Shown here piece by piece: positions 12,201 to 25,100 of a DNA stretch of 64,000 nucleotides. The stretch spans positions 16,547,585 through 16,611,584 of the forward strand of contig JADWOT020000002.1 in assembly GCA_036345935.2 (NCBI GenBank). Direction: 5' to 3'. The notes below the pieces were generated by a model. That model had not been told where the DNA came from and did not search any database. It worked only from the letters and a program-made list of their open reading frames with translations. Numbering within the stretch: position 1 is the first letter of the stretch; every line of letters starts with the position of its first letter. The translations under genes and the position numbers were made by a program. This stretch comes from Taenia hydatigena (taxonomy: Eukaryota > Platyhelminthes > Cestoda > Cyclophyllidea > Taeniidae).

Positions 12201-15200
12201 CCGGATCCCGAATCGTCAAGTGCCTTTACATTCCGAATTCCACCCAGTATTGAATTTTTTAATTCACTAAAAATATCAGACTGCTGGTTAATTGTGCTTG
12301 AGAGTAAATTTAAATGAAATAATGTGCACGTGGCGAAATATGCTGCAGTGAACTGCTTTTCATTTCTGAATGCAATGATTGTAAACCACTCGGTGACACA
12401 TTAGTTGATTGTGTTACATTTACCTTGCAGGCCCTTAACTCAGTGCGCAAAACGGTGCGGTAAATGTGCTTCAACACATATTGTCAAATTAGGAGAAGTC
12501 CTTAACAAACCAAAGTAGAGGCTTTTGAGTAGGGGGAATTTAACCGGGTCAGCACAACGGAAAAAAGCAACTTCTTTTGAGTTGGTACAAATAAGCACAA
12601 ATTAAAAATCCTCCCTTGTTTTAGTGAATATTAGAGACGGCTTACTCTGCTGATTGGAGTTAAAGTGTGGTCATAATAGGGAAGGCGTGGAAGCAGATAA
12701 CGCTACATACGATGGGAATTTTCATCACTTACACCAGCGTAGAGCATAACTTATATTAATTACGTAGCATAATGCCAACAGGTGAATGCGCCAAAATGTC
12801 TTACTAGGCTTGCTCCTACAATCATTCTGATGGGTGTCAAATAAATAATTTCACCCATTGCTAATGACGACTTTATATAGCTAGTGCGTGCAATGGGAAG
12901 ATTTAATTTCTGGCTTTTGAAAACTATTCTGCAACTTTGAATCACCTCAATTTATGATGCAGCAGGCGCAAGGGACGTCAGATTAAAATGCGTTAATTAT
13001 TCAAAGAAGTGCGGCGAAAAACAGGAGCGCTACAGAGAGTGGAGCATCTATGAAGCATATAAGCATTGTCAAAACTCTACAATTTGAAGCAGGTGTATGG
13101 TGACAAGCGCTCGTCACTTAATTAAGGAAAGTGGGTGGGAGAATCCTGACTTTATCCATAGCTATATAATTCTCCCACTGGAAACTACTGCCATCGAGAA
13201 CAAATTAAAGTAAAGTAGTTAACGCTTCCGTAAAAAGAAGGCAAAATATATAAATAACAAGAGATTTGCCATTAGAATTACTTGATAACTGTTCTATTTT
13301 AAAACTCTAGCGTCAAATTATAAGAACGAAGTCCTGCACCTGTTTCCAGCAATCATTTATCAATGCTCAAGTAGCAGCAAGGGATTTTTGCACGCCGCAC
13401 ATCTGTTGAAGGCTTGGGATTGCATGAAAGCGATAATTCAAATTCAAATGTGAAATATTGCATTACTCTTACGGGCAATACATCTGGAAGTTGACTAACA
13501 GCATTTGGGCACAAGGATTGATAATAAAGGTGCCTAAAACAAAGAACAATGATTCTTGAATAAAATTTGCCTTCTTAAAGGATTATCTAAAGAAATCGAA
13601 TGCTTGGAGGACTCGAAGACTGGCTAAGGAAGGTAGTTGAAAGGAAAGAATGCGAAGCAAACATTTACTTAGTTGGCTTGTCCTTAATGGAAGAATGGCG
13701 GTTGCAACAAATTAAGTAATGATATTTCTTTCTGGATGGAGTTGACATGAAAACTTTTCTGCGTTATCAAAGCAATATATGCTAGTCAAGTAAAATGGCA
13801 GAGAATAGGAAGCTTAAATGCCTTTTGAAGTTCATAGTATACGATTTGGGTGGATAGAGACTTAATACTGACTATAGATTATTATCTACACGTCCGCTTA
13901 AAGACTTACACTGATAAAAAAAATGCAAAACACTGTCAACAAATGCTCTGACTTATGATGTGCATGCTTGAGCATAGATGTTGCCAATTTTCGGGAGCAA
14001 GATATAAGATACATCAAAAAACGATGATATAGCTAAATAGCAGGGAGGATGATTTACAGAAGTCATGCCGAGTGAACATGTATTTGGTAGCTGGCTTCAG
14101 AGAGTGGCCTCATTTTACTTACTTCTGGCATCTAAAATTGGTTTTGAGTTTGATCCTGGCCTTATGAACATTTACGAGCATTGGTCCATCGCAAGTCAGT
14201 CCGTCTGACCCACTGTACTTAATTGCATTTAAGTCAGGGGAATCGGAACTTGCTAGAGGTCTTAGGAAATTAGTGCGCAGTTCAGGCTGCCATGAACTTT
14301 TCCAATAAAGAAAGCACATTTGACTCAATTGGTAGAATGCTGGGCACACTCTACATAATTAAAATTGTCTACTTATAAGCACAGTGGACTCATGATCATA
14401 GACCTCGGTCGATTCCATTACATTCAAAACCCATCTCATAAAAAGCAATGAATTATAATAACCAGTTTAATAGTGGTGAAAATTACGTAGATTCTGTGAT
14501 GATGGTGCTAAAAGGCGCACTCCTACGACAGTTCCCGATCTGATTTCAAAAGGTTCTGCTCTGATGACATGACAAAGCACTAGACGCTAAAATAATAACC
14601 ATTCATTATTTGGTAGAGAATTTCTCGGGTCACAGAGCAGCACACACAGAGAGGAAGAAGCATTTAAAGTGAAGTATTCGTATGGCATGCCTGAGTATCC
14701 ACCAGAAGACGGGAAATACGATAAAATTAAAAATGGCAATGCCCCAGATCAAAGTACGCAGTTGTGCTAAAGCTTCTTCTCGCTTAGGAGTGGGGCAAAA
14801 CGCAGATCTCCTTGTCTATCTGACATGGGCACTAGATAATCAAAAAGAAAAGGCGTGTCGTTGCCTATTTCAGCCAACTACAATGCCTTAGAAAATATAT
14901 CATTAAAGAAGAACTTAAAATACAGCAGGAAATTTTCAGACGCGAACAAAATAAGGATGCAATAAATTCGGAAAAAGTGGTATAACTTGAGGCAGCTTGA
15001 GCAGACCTCGATTTAATTTAACTGACTAAGTTCAGAGAAATTTTTAGGCTGAGCTTATTAATCTTGTAGTGTTAAATCTTGTATACCGCTTAATAAATTA
15101 GGCAAACCAACATGTATCAGCATAAAGCCAACATAGATGTTGAAGCCTTTCTTGCATAGCTTAGCTTGTAGGCTTGCTTATAACGATGGTGCATAACAGC

Positions 15201-16216
15201 CAAATCAATTGCAAGCCTAAGGACTTAAATGGCTTGTGTGTGAGCATTTTCAGCACCCCTGCCTCATTTTCGCTGCCACAAGCCTTAACTTTTTCATTTG
15301 TTAGCCTCAGGACATCCATGATAACCAAGAAGTGAAGTTGATGTGGGCAAAAATACCTGACTCATAGTTATTAACTATGATTCCCGGAGTGCACCATTTG
15401 GTCCCCTTACTACGACATCAAATAGGAAGTTTATTTTATGCTCCTGACACAATGCAAATTACATGTACGAGCAGCAATCGAGTTGAAACGATTAGAGAGA
15501 AGTGATGGAAGCACAAATTCTATCGAATAGGGTAAGTTTTAAGTTTTGTGCTAGCATCTATACGAATACGCTTATGGCTATACCTATGACTTTATCTCAA
15601 CAGCGCTAAAATTTCCTTGAATCGGTTTAGAAATCTGATTTCGCACTTGCATTCGCCATTGTATGAGCTTGCTATAAGCATGTAAAATTATTTTACTATA
15701 GTTTTGAAAAGATTGTAAGTGTCGCGCACATCGTATTCCATGCGTCGTGTGTTTGCATAGCTCCCGCTTTTAACGCAAAACTGCATAGATGCTCCCACAT
15801 CGTACATTTTTGGGTGGGCCGCCCTCTTCTTACGGTATCTTCTTCACTGTGTTGGAAATTCTTAAAGCGCAGTATAATCCATCCGAGCCTTGCAACGTTC
15901 GCGACTATGCTAAAATAAAAATCTTGTATCAGTGGTCTTTGGAATAAAACGCAAAACCTGGGGTGACTATTAGATCTTAATATCTTTAAAAATCAGTAGA
16001 CCTACCATAAGTTGCATTTAGGATTCAAACTAGGGCTTAGGCTTACTTACATGAATGTATTATTGTCAAAAGTGGTTTAGAGCAACCCACTTTATGGGTG
16101 AATCTGTTACACCGGGAAGCATACTAGAATTTGCATCATATAGTTAGTGTCGAAGCTATGTTAAACTAAGAACACCCACGACATATTTGCACAATTAGTC
16201 CTGTACACGAGTCATT

Positions 16217-16450
16217 TCAAACGAAGCAAAGAGATGACCGAAGAAATTGCGTGTGGGAGTTGGCTGTGTACGTGTCCGTGGAGGTGGGCACCGTGGACTG
16301 AGGTTATGAATAGCCCACAATGTGAGGAGAAGTGTGCATAGTGGCCGGTGCAGAAGCCGCAATGAGCGCAGCCGTGAGAACGGTCGCAGCAGAAGTGGTA
16401 GACGACTGAGGCCGTGCTTACACTAACGCCAGTGAGGATGTCATTGAATA
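16217..16450 (-). pseudogene. inverted paralogue of the 18.5 kb exon
   Basis: About 150 bp on the minus strand is roughly 80% identical to 18608-18770 on the plus strand. The match includes a run starting GCGGCTTCTGCACCGGCCAC. Similarity runs slightly past the TGA at 16217-16219. In the frame sharing that stop, the copies are Ser/Thr-rich, but this copy has an internal TAA where the other has CAA. The other two frames stay open: one gives an Arg/Leu-rich and one a His/Cys-rich peptide. Upstream, ATGGTATTCAATG resembles the start of the 18.37 kb exon. Duplication is clear; coding status is not, and I lean to a decayed copy. Confidence 0.4.
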
Positions 16451-16800
16451 CCATAGTGGTGGAGGAGCTGGTCAATAATGAACACATTCTTCTCTGCTCG
16501 ATTTTTGCTTTAAATCTATTGCGAATGCTGCTGGCGCTAACTGTCTGTAAAAATTGCATTCCAAATGACATGAAATGTGTTTTTTGTGAGCTATTGCGAT
16601 TAGCGTAGCGGTTATGTCAGGCTTATAGGTAGACTTGATGAACTCAAGCACGCATTTTAAGTAATCAGTCATGCAGGACACGGAAAGCAACACCTTCCGA
16701 ATCCTTACATCATGATAGCAACACATGCAGACAGGAGGACATTGTGACTGGGAAACAGATAGATAAGAGATAAGTGAGGATTGACTAGGCTATGAAGGTC

Positions 16801-16808
16801 TATAAAAG
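16801..16808 (+). promoter_or_regulatory. TATA-box-like element
   Basis: TATAAAAG lies about 50 bp upstream of the interrupted cysteine-rich frame beginning at 16851. Spacing and orientation suit a core promoter for that locus. This is inferred from the motif alone. Confidence 0.35.
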
Positions 16809-16850
16809 ACCATCCCTGTTGTTTAACATCACTTTGCTGAAATATAATAA

Positions 16851-17213
16851 GCAATCACTTTTACAATTTTGCGCGGTATATTTATAGTCGGTAGCCTTTG
16901 TTACCCAAAACAACCGATATTTCCATCATGCCAATCATCTGGCTACGTCAGTCAAGGTGATGTCTGCAACTACACTCTTTCCAAGTCATTGTGCCATGGT
17001 TTTGGGAACTCTGGTTTTCTTTAAAAGAGAATCTAGGAGGTGTGGGATAGTGAGGCTCGTGGTGAGCTGGGATGCTATGGTGAAGATTGCCGCTACTAGA
17101 GTGGATGTAAAGATGGAATATGCAAAGACTTTTATGACTTTACGCAGTGTCAAGACGGCGAATGCTTCAGCGGACCATTACAGGATTGCAGTTGCATTGC
17201 TGGAGGATACTGA
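16851..17213 (+). pseudogene. interrupted cysteine-rich secreted-protein-like frame
   Basis: One frame runs 121 codons from just after a TAA to TGA at 17211-17213 and is broken by stops at 17022, 17034 and 17097. It starts with a hydrophobic stretch (FTILRGIFIVGSLC) like a signal peptide. It then carries 12 cysteines in regular clusters, for example GCYGEDCRY, GCKDGICKDF and CQDGECFSGPLQDCSC. Such spacing over a single frame is unlikely by chance. I do not recognise the family; a small cysteine-rich or EGF-like secreted protein is possible. Because the frame holds across the stops, either the gene is a recent pseudogene or the stops fall in introns I cannot define. The overlapping 146-codon open frame at 16957-17397 looks like its shadow. 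Confidence 0.35.
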
Positions 17214-18256
17214 TGAAAATGACAAGATCAAAATACAACTAAGGCAGCTTGTAGTCCCGTCGAAACGACATAATTTGTTCCCTCAATTCTTCCCTTTGTT
17301 TCCTTGCCACGAATGCATGCCTCCTCATTGCATCTGGACTCAACTTTATCTGCTTTTTCGTCTTCTAATGACAACGTTTCCAGTTCCCTTAAAATAGGGC
17401 AACGAACGAGTCGTGATGAAAGTTAGGGCGAAGTTACACTGTTTAGCAGGCCATTTATTTCTACATACGTTTGATGCTCATTATCACAATCGGCATCTAG
17501 GATTGCATAATGGCAATCTGCAACACAATTTTGTCTCACTTTTACTTCCGACTCATCGACGCCTCGTAAATTTTGTGCGCAACTCTCACATGATGCACCT
17601 GAAAAGCCACTTTAATCTCGCCGGAATTCTGCCGCGTCAACAGCCAAATTAAAGAAGTTGAGGGTTGGAGAACTGGCATGCGGCACTTATAAGTCGCAAT
17701 AGCACTAAGTCATACTACACACCATCTGACTCTCATTAGTGGTTAATGCAAGAAACACACATCATAGGAGTCTCTGTGCCCGTTCAGAGATTTCCGTCTA
17801 AAACGACCTCTAGAGAAGTGCATCTTGCTGGTGCTGGTATACTATTACTGCAACAGCATTACCACAGGACAGCTTGTCATAATCTTGATCGGTATGCATC
17901 TGACAGCGGTGGCTGTTAAGCCACTTCCAATCTTTTATTCAACCGCCTATTAAACAGGAGTGTGAGCAAACATTCAGTACCCGATTCCACTTTGAAACTG
18001 CTTTACAAAATAATAATAAATCGAATGCATTGAGGTGTTTCCGAATTCACAGTCCCAGTTTTATTGGAACCACCGAAATATTATTTTCCATTCCGCTACT
18101 TCTGCTTCCTTTTGTCATCTAAAACGTAACTGAAGATGATCAGAAAAAGAATGTATGTGCTTGACGGCTCTTCAAGAAGTCCCCAAGCATACGGCTGGTC
18201 TCCGTGTGGGCGGGACTATCCATCCTAGACACTTATCAGTGGTTCGCAACGAACTC

Positions 18257-18263
18257 TATTTAA
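18257..18263 (+). promoter_or_regulatory. TATA-like element
   Basis: TATTTAA lies about 110 bp upstream of the ATG at 18370. It could serve the two-exon candidate gene that follows. Confidence 0.25.
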
Positions 18264-18369
18264 GCCGTACATTTGATTGCATGCCTCACAAACAATTCAC
18301 TTAACTGTTGCGTTGCGTAGGTCGTTTGGCAGATCGCACAAAGTTTATTCAATTCTGCACCTTTCTACT

Positions 18370-18818
18370 ATGGTGTTCATAAGTAAAGTGCTCTCCTGTA
18401 TGCTAGTTTGATCAATCAACAATTTAATCATCAACTCAATAAATTCACAAATTGCCATTGCAGCACAAATAGGCTTATCGTCCTCCAATGTAGACTAATT
18501 TTTTTCCTTATCATCTTAATCTGCCTTTCAGATGGAGAAAGGGAGCAGAAGCAGAAGGGTTCAAGTTCCTACACAGACCATCGGCACCACTATGGGCGAC
18601 CATGCATGTGGCATTCCCCACTGCGGCTTCTGCACCGGCCACCATCCACACTTCTCCTCACATTGTGGGCTCTTCACAACCTCAGCTCACGGTGCCCACT
18701 TCCACGGATACGGACACGACCAACTCCCACACTCCATTCCTTTGGCCGTCTCTTTGCTTGGTTTGATGACTTGTGTGCTGGAGTCTGCTTGCTTACATAC
18801 TCTCCTCGTCGATCCTAA
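18370..18818 (+). CDS. candidate two-exon gene, frame uncertain
   Basis: A short exon (18370-18397) begins ATGGTGTTCATAAG and could end at donor GTATGC. Exon 2 starts at 18532 after a strong polypyrimidine acceptor ending CTTTCAG. This donor puts exon 2 in an Arg-rich frame open to 18818. Two other frames are also open: a Ser/Thr-rich frame ending at TGA 18764-18766, and a His/Cys-rich 99-codon frame from ATG 18532 containing HCGFCTGHHPHFSSHCG. The segment is duplicated in inverted orientation at 16.2-16.4 kb. Third-position differences between the copies do not clearly favour one frame. Product unknown. Confidence 0.3.
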
Positions 18819-19049
18819 TTGTGACACGTGACGTTCGTGCTCATTGTACTCCCACTGCTATGTTCGTGCTCCCCGCTCCTCATCATCACTCTCGTGAGTC
18901 GGACATTAAGATATATCTACAGCGGTTGATCGCCTACGTGCTAGTAACTCAAGGAAATAAAATGATTTTGGCTGTGCACATTCCAGTGGTAACTATGGTG
19001 TATTTCATAGAATTTGGCCATCTTATCTCAAGGTGGAGCGAGCTGAAGT

Positions 19050-21070
19050 AGCCTAGCTAAACAAACCACTTACAATAGTCCCTTAACTTGTCATGAATGT
19101 AACCCAAGTGCCAATCACTCCTCTTAGTAATATGCACTCTAAGCAATAGCCAACGGGTTCACTCAGGATCCATCAGGATTTCGTTTAGTTTAAATGCTCA
19201 CAATACCTGCAGCGATTTGTGCTACTTATTTTGCTAAACCATATCCTTCTCCATCCAACGCCTTGAATAAATGCCTATCATAATGCCAAAGACTGTTTAC
19301 ATCACTTGGAAGTTGGTCAATGAAATGCTCCTCTTAGACTACTAATGTGTATTTCTGATGCCTTGAATCCGTTATCTGATGAATTCATACATGCTAAGGG
19401 TCACTACTTAGTTTGCTCTATAACTTTTGTTACACCTCTCACGCATCTGCATTAGCATTCTTATATAGTTTGACAATAAGCTCAATGATGGTGCCGCATG
19501 TCGTGGCATGTCAAGTAGTTCTGGGCCCATTCAAAGTTTGCCAACATCCAGATGCCTAAATGGTAAGCCTGATGTGGTGTCAATGGTGAATAGCCTTTCC
19601 ATGTCCTATAATTTCCTCATGTTTTGCTTTAAAATGATGCGAATTTGCTAAGCACGTGCAAAAACTAGTGCAAAAAAACTTCCAATTTTTTCTATGCGCA
19701 TAGAAGATCGTTGTGGTCCTCCATCGAGCATTGAACAAATTGCGTGCTCCTGTGAGGCTGTCCTTCACTAAAACATTCGTGTCTCCTGATGCTTTGGAAA
19801 GTTTTTGAATTCTACTTTTAACGCGTGATGGAGTAGAGTTGAGCAGCTACTTCGGTTAGCGTTTGCGTGCAGACCGATATAAAGATATAACAACCACGGT
19901 GAGACTATGACCAATTAGATAGGCACTTGTGCTGAGCGTCAGGGTTCCTCATTTTAACCCAAAGAAGATATTGTAACTAATCTCATTTGCACAATAAAAT
20001 CTTGACCTACTTTAAAGTTGCCTTAATTTGCGTGCTTCGAATTAGACCCAAGCACTGATGAGGACAATTCGAAGTAGTTTAGTGCAAAAGTACAGCACAA
20101 ACTCGTGGAAGAGTAGGAAATTCGTCTAAAGGAAATCACCATAAGCTGGTGGTTTCGCTTAAAGTTCATCATTAATTTAATACCAAATTTTTTCTTGAAA
20201 TGTGTAATGAGTCGACTTCAGGCAGTTATCTAGCTGCGTAAGCTTTAGTCGGAATTTCCAAGCTTCTCTTAACAAGAATAAATGAGGTCATGCTGTTAGC
20301 GCTTTATGAATATGAGAAGAAAATTGCAAATATGTGCTTCAAATTACGTAAAAGTACTTTGATTAAAAAAAATTGTTAATAACAAGATTTGACTAGCTGA
20401 TGGGGAATCATTGCGCTCACGTATGGCATTGCATCCAATATTCACACATCCATACACGCACCAAATCGTTTACGATCTATTGAATTAAGATCCTGGTTTT
20501 ACTCTATAGTTTGGCATCATGGCTTGCGCACGTATATGCACGCGTGGGTATATTTTTTGTCGCTGTCGCAACACGAACATAAAAGAACTGGACTGTGTGC
20601 ACATCTAATGGGTAGATGCAGCTCACCCATGACTCAATTACGTGTAACCCCTTCAGCTGCGTAGTCCCCTTCACAGCGCACATTAACTAATTTCTACACC
20701 ACCAACGCCACAGTGCATCTAGTCTGCAGATTCTGTAGAGGTTTTAATGTCTCTGTACTTGCGCCTTGTGATTACTGGTATACGGTGGTTACTGCATTTG
20801 CGCTGCTGCTATACGTGCTTTGGAAACAACACCGCATTGATCAAGTAATAGTCTTTAAAACAATCGCTTCATGGAATGGCTGATGGTCAACGAGGTTTTT
20901 CCATAAGGTAAACAGGCATAAAAGGAAAACGTTTAAGACCCTATAAACAGAGTGAGCTCCTCAAGTTGTAAATACCTGCAAGAGAGTGCACGATATCCGC
21001 TGGCCTAAGATCTCTTCTCATGTCTTAATTATAATGCAAAAAGAAGGGTATTTAAAAAACTAATTAAAAA
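19050..21070. other. no gene seen
   Basis: Only short AT-rich frames occur here; I found no convincing exon or repeat before the minisatellite. Confidence 0.4.
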
Positions 21071-21640
21071 AACTGCGAGATTCGCAGTCCCATGCAGATC
21101 AATCCTACAAATGTACACTAAATGAGAGCCAAATTCAAAATCTCGTGTTGGTCAATGCTACAAATATACACTCAAGACAGCGAAAATCGCAGTAGTGGGT
21201 AGACAAATAAATCAAAGTTAAATAGTTGACAGCGAAGCTCGAATTCTTAAGTAGAAAAATCCTTTAGATGTACATTAATGGAAAGCAAAATTTGCAGTTA
21301 CGTGTCGATCAATACTTTTAATTTACCCCTATTGAGAGCAAGATTCGCAGTCATGTGTAGCTAAATACTTCATATTTACCCTCATTGAGAACGAAATTTG
21401 CAGTCACTTGTTAATCAATACTTCAAATTTACACTCATCGGGAGCAAAATTTGCAGTTACGTGTCGATTGACGCTGTAAATTCACCCTCATTAATGGCGA
21501 GATTCGCAGTCACGTGTCAATCAATGATTTTAATTTAGCTTCATTGGGAGCAATATTCGCAGTCATGTGTTGATCAGTAATTCAAATTTGCCCTCATTGG
21601 AAGTAAAATTTGCAGTTACGTGTCGATCAATGCTGCAATA
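21070..21640 (+). repeat. minisatellite, about 60 bp units
   Basis: Nine or so degenerate tandem units are present. Each carries a core like AAATTTGCAGTTACGTGTCG followed by ATCAATAC, a T/A-rich run and CCCTCATTGRGAGC. The period is near 60 bp. Units in the middle (about 21280-21640) are better conserved than those at the left edge, which is usual for arrays that expand internally. No frame is open through the array. Confidence 0.85.
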
Positions 21641-21769
21641 CTCCAATGCTTCTATACTTTAAAACCAACCACATTCCCTGCCAAACGCATGTAGACGTGT
21701 TTCATCTTAAGATCATTGCTGCAATTCACAGTCTCCGATGCGATCTCCTCATGGAGGCTGTCTTCCCTT

Positions 21770-22045
21770 CTAAGATGCTTAATTTGTGCGTGTTGAAACA
21801 CTTAACCGCACTAGCTGACCGCCAGCAGGTTATCAGTCTCTGTGTAACAGATGCTCTGTGTAGTTGTGCGTTCAACGCTCCACGCATTGTCATTACACGT
21901 CCAACGTTTGGCGCATTCCGTCAGCGTGGGTGTATCAGCATGCTTACACGCACGTAGATACTAAAAATGAAGCAACAATCCCACCCACGAGACGTTTATA
22001 TGCACATCAAGGACTTATATAAATAACTGGTTCCACAAAGCTGCA
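21770..22045 (-). repeat. inverted repeat element, copy 1
   Basis: Read on the minus strand this aligns with 23735-23995 on the plus strand. Shared landmarks, in order, are CCRGTTATTTATAT, TAYACCYACGC, AACGCACAACT and GTGTTTCAACA. One copy lies just beyond the 3' end of the minus-strand gene at 22.1-25.7 kb and the other in its second intron. The element is unidentified. Confidence 0.6.
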
Positions 22046-22107
22046 ATGGTGTGGCTTTCGCTTCAGAGGTAAGTGAATTACACCGCATTATTATCCTATT
22101 TCCTATT

Positions 22108-25100
22108 TTACAATCCCAACATCCTCTCCATTTCTACGTCTACACTTGCAACATCATCTGTGCTCCACTTCAGCAGCACGACCTTGATGGGTTCGCATGG
22201 TCCATGTACTGCTGTACCCTGATTTACTAATCCTAGGTGCAACTGGGAATCACTACGGAGAAAATACTCAGCCAAAGGACCACCAATCGAATGCATTTGT
22301 GAACTGCGAGACTCAGCTAACACTGGTGGAAACTACGATAGAGCTGGCTTTGTGTCGCGCTTAGTGGGAGTGAGAAGGACATGACGCCTGCACCGGGTAA
22401 TGACCACAGCAGCGGGCTTTGGGCGATTATGGGTCACTTCGAGGTTGGTCCACACACTGGCGTCAATTTTTCTGGGAGCTCCGTTTCTGGGCCCACTCAC
22501 CGCACACCTCTCGCCTTCCTTCCCAACGAAACCAACAAATTGATTCCTCTGGCCCATGACTTCAGAAATACCAGATTCGTGTGCGTATGATCTCCTTATT
22601 TTATTTGACATTATTTACGTCCATTACTACCATTCATATTGCGGCCTTAAAGCTAGTCAAATTCTTTGCATCGGAATTCGTAGCGTTGCTTTACCACTAC
22701 TTACTAATCGTATTAGATTGTGCAAAAGTACCTCAACATTTGAATACGGATAGTGTGGAAATATTGGGCATTCAAAAGTGTCATGAAGACCACTCTCAAG
22801 AACATGGTACAAATTCTGTGATTTAATATTAATGCTAATCAGTTCATATACAGTCTTAAAAATTCTATCTGGAATTTGACATTGACCAACTAAATCCTAG
22901 ATACGCTTTTAGCACATAAATCCCCTTTTTCGATGGGTCCTTCGACGGAGGAGGGTAGGCAGGTTTGCAAGACCTGTAGTCAGACAGGCAGACTGACATT
23001 TTGGACATTTAAGCACACACCTTCAATGCACTGCCGGTGAGGACCTCGAATGTGTTAAGCGGGAGAATTTAATCAAATGTCTGTGGCCATGAGACTGGAC
23101 ATGCACCTTCAAATTAAGGCTAAAATTCTTATTTAACATTTCTTGTGCTTATTTGACATCAGTAGAAGCGATCAGCAGTGTGCTGGACCTCCAGCGAGTT
23201 GTGGAACTGAGGACGCCACTGAAGTGCATTGTGACACGTCTATTAAAACACATTAAAAATGAATATACAAAAGATCGTTTAGAATGCCTAACACATTTGA
23301 TCCCTACATGGGGAGGAATTAATCTACCCGTCTTGTTGTTTAGGTCTGTTAATGTCTATGGTGGTAGTCGAAATCAACACATTGCTTGGCACGTCTAAAG
23401 AAGCAAAAGCAGTAGCGAATTCTTCTACGCCTCGTTCCTGGTCCCGTGATCGTACTCGCTCTCGCTTTCCGTGACGCTCGGTCAGCCCTGAAGTAACTTC
23501 CACTAGAGCTCGCTGGTTCTCGCAGTTCACAATCACCTCCTCCTCAATGGCCTTCGGCTGAGTTATTTTACCGTCGTCATTCGCTTTTACCTCTAGTATC
23601 AAATGCACAAATGGAGAGGAGGTCGAAACTTACATCAGCAGATGGCTTATCGGATTGAGAGAATGGAAAAGGGAAAATATGAGCTCGGACTCCACAATAT
23701 TTACCTCAGTAACAAAAGTTACACCACTTTACCTTAATAGAGCCGGTTATTTATATGATACTTAGACGTATAAACAAACGGCTAATCGATGAGACTAATG
23801 CTCCATCTTTAATGTCTTCATGTGTACAAACATTCTATTACACCTACGCCAACGGAACACACCAAACGTCCCACTTGTAATAATGATGCCTAATACCAAC
23901 GCACAACTTCACAGAACACGTGCTACACAGAGGCTGATTACTAATTGGTGGTCAGCTACTTCGGGGAGGTGTTTCAACATGGGTAGGTAAACCTACTTAT
24001 AGAAATAGACAACCTGACTATGGAGGCCTTTTCAAAAACCACAAATCGCAAACCGATGTTAAGTAAACATGTGCGCGAACTTGCGCTTGACATCCAGATT
24101 TTCACAACAATCATAGAGGTCGTGGACGACTCTAGGCAGTGTACAAACCATTTCCCAACTACCGATTTTGCCTGCTTCGACCCTCCACATAAGTGAAAGC
24201 AAGCAAAGGAATGGGTCGTGAAGCCATCTTAAGTTGCGACATTCATTGAACGAATTTGTTCAAACCTGATTGCTTGGTTACACTCGCCACCTACTCCTCA
24301 CCACGCTGCCTTACTGGCTTCCACATCGCCCACCAAGGAAAGAACGCCATCGGCGGCTAATTCTCGTCTACTACCTTCTCCCACTGTAAATTTCTAATGC
24401 ACTGATTGCAGGCTTTTGCGACAAAAAACTCTTTGTCTCCCTGTACTTCACATTTTTCGCTTTCATCGCGCGTATAAGCGTGGGGTTGGGTAGGAATTCT
24501 TTCGCCTTCTTCTCACCGCCACTTCCACGGAGGAACCGCATGCGTCAATAATGTTGCTTGTAATGCAAGGCAAGGAGTCATCCAAGCGCGATATTGCGAA
24601 TTCGCACCAAAAGCGACTATTTGTCTCTGGCGACAGAGGCGCATCCAGCCTGTTGAAGCAAACATAAGATCAGGTTTGAACCATCGCGACGATTCCACGA
24701 ATTGAAGGTTGAATAAACCACATCCTGAGAGTGAATATTACAAAATATTACGCGACATTTCTGCCCCAACAACCCGTGCTGGCGATAATTAATGCGGCTG
24801 CAGTACCACCAGTAGAGGACCACTATAAACGACATCCTTTTTGATCTGGAGCCAAGATGGATGATGCACGCTAATCATCTAACGCCTTTTTCTTCAAGGC
24901 TGCAGGCATGCAAAAAGGGTTGGAAGGAGAAAGTATGATGTTGATTATGACAATGGGAGTGCATGATCAATGCAACCACTGTTGATAGAGGATGGCAGCA
25001 AACGAAAGGATCGATTAAAAAGGAGGGGAGGAGGACAATGCACCTCGATTTTTTGATCTTGATTTGGCCTGGTTCAGCATGGATTAAGAGGGTAATGTGT

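Larger units (their letters stand above)
1..16200. other. AT-rich stretch with no supportable gene
   Basis: I see no exon with both convincing protein-like content and matching splice sites here. Open frames are short, AT-driven and rich in Phe, Ile, Leu and Lys. The longest is 124 codons at 8529-8903 on the plus strand and overlaps a repeat copy. What can be seen are copies of a dispersed repeat, listed separately. Long introns of a gene outside the window remain possible. Confidence 0.5.

Noticed and set aside
23153..23398. 81-codon plus-strand frame overlapping exon 3 of the minus-strand gene model
   Set aside because: It is largely antisense to a better-supported exon.
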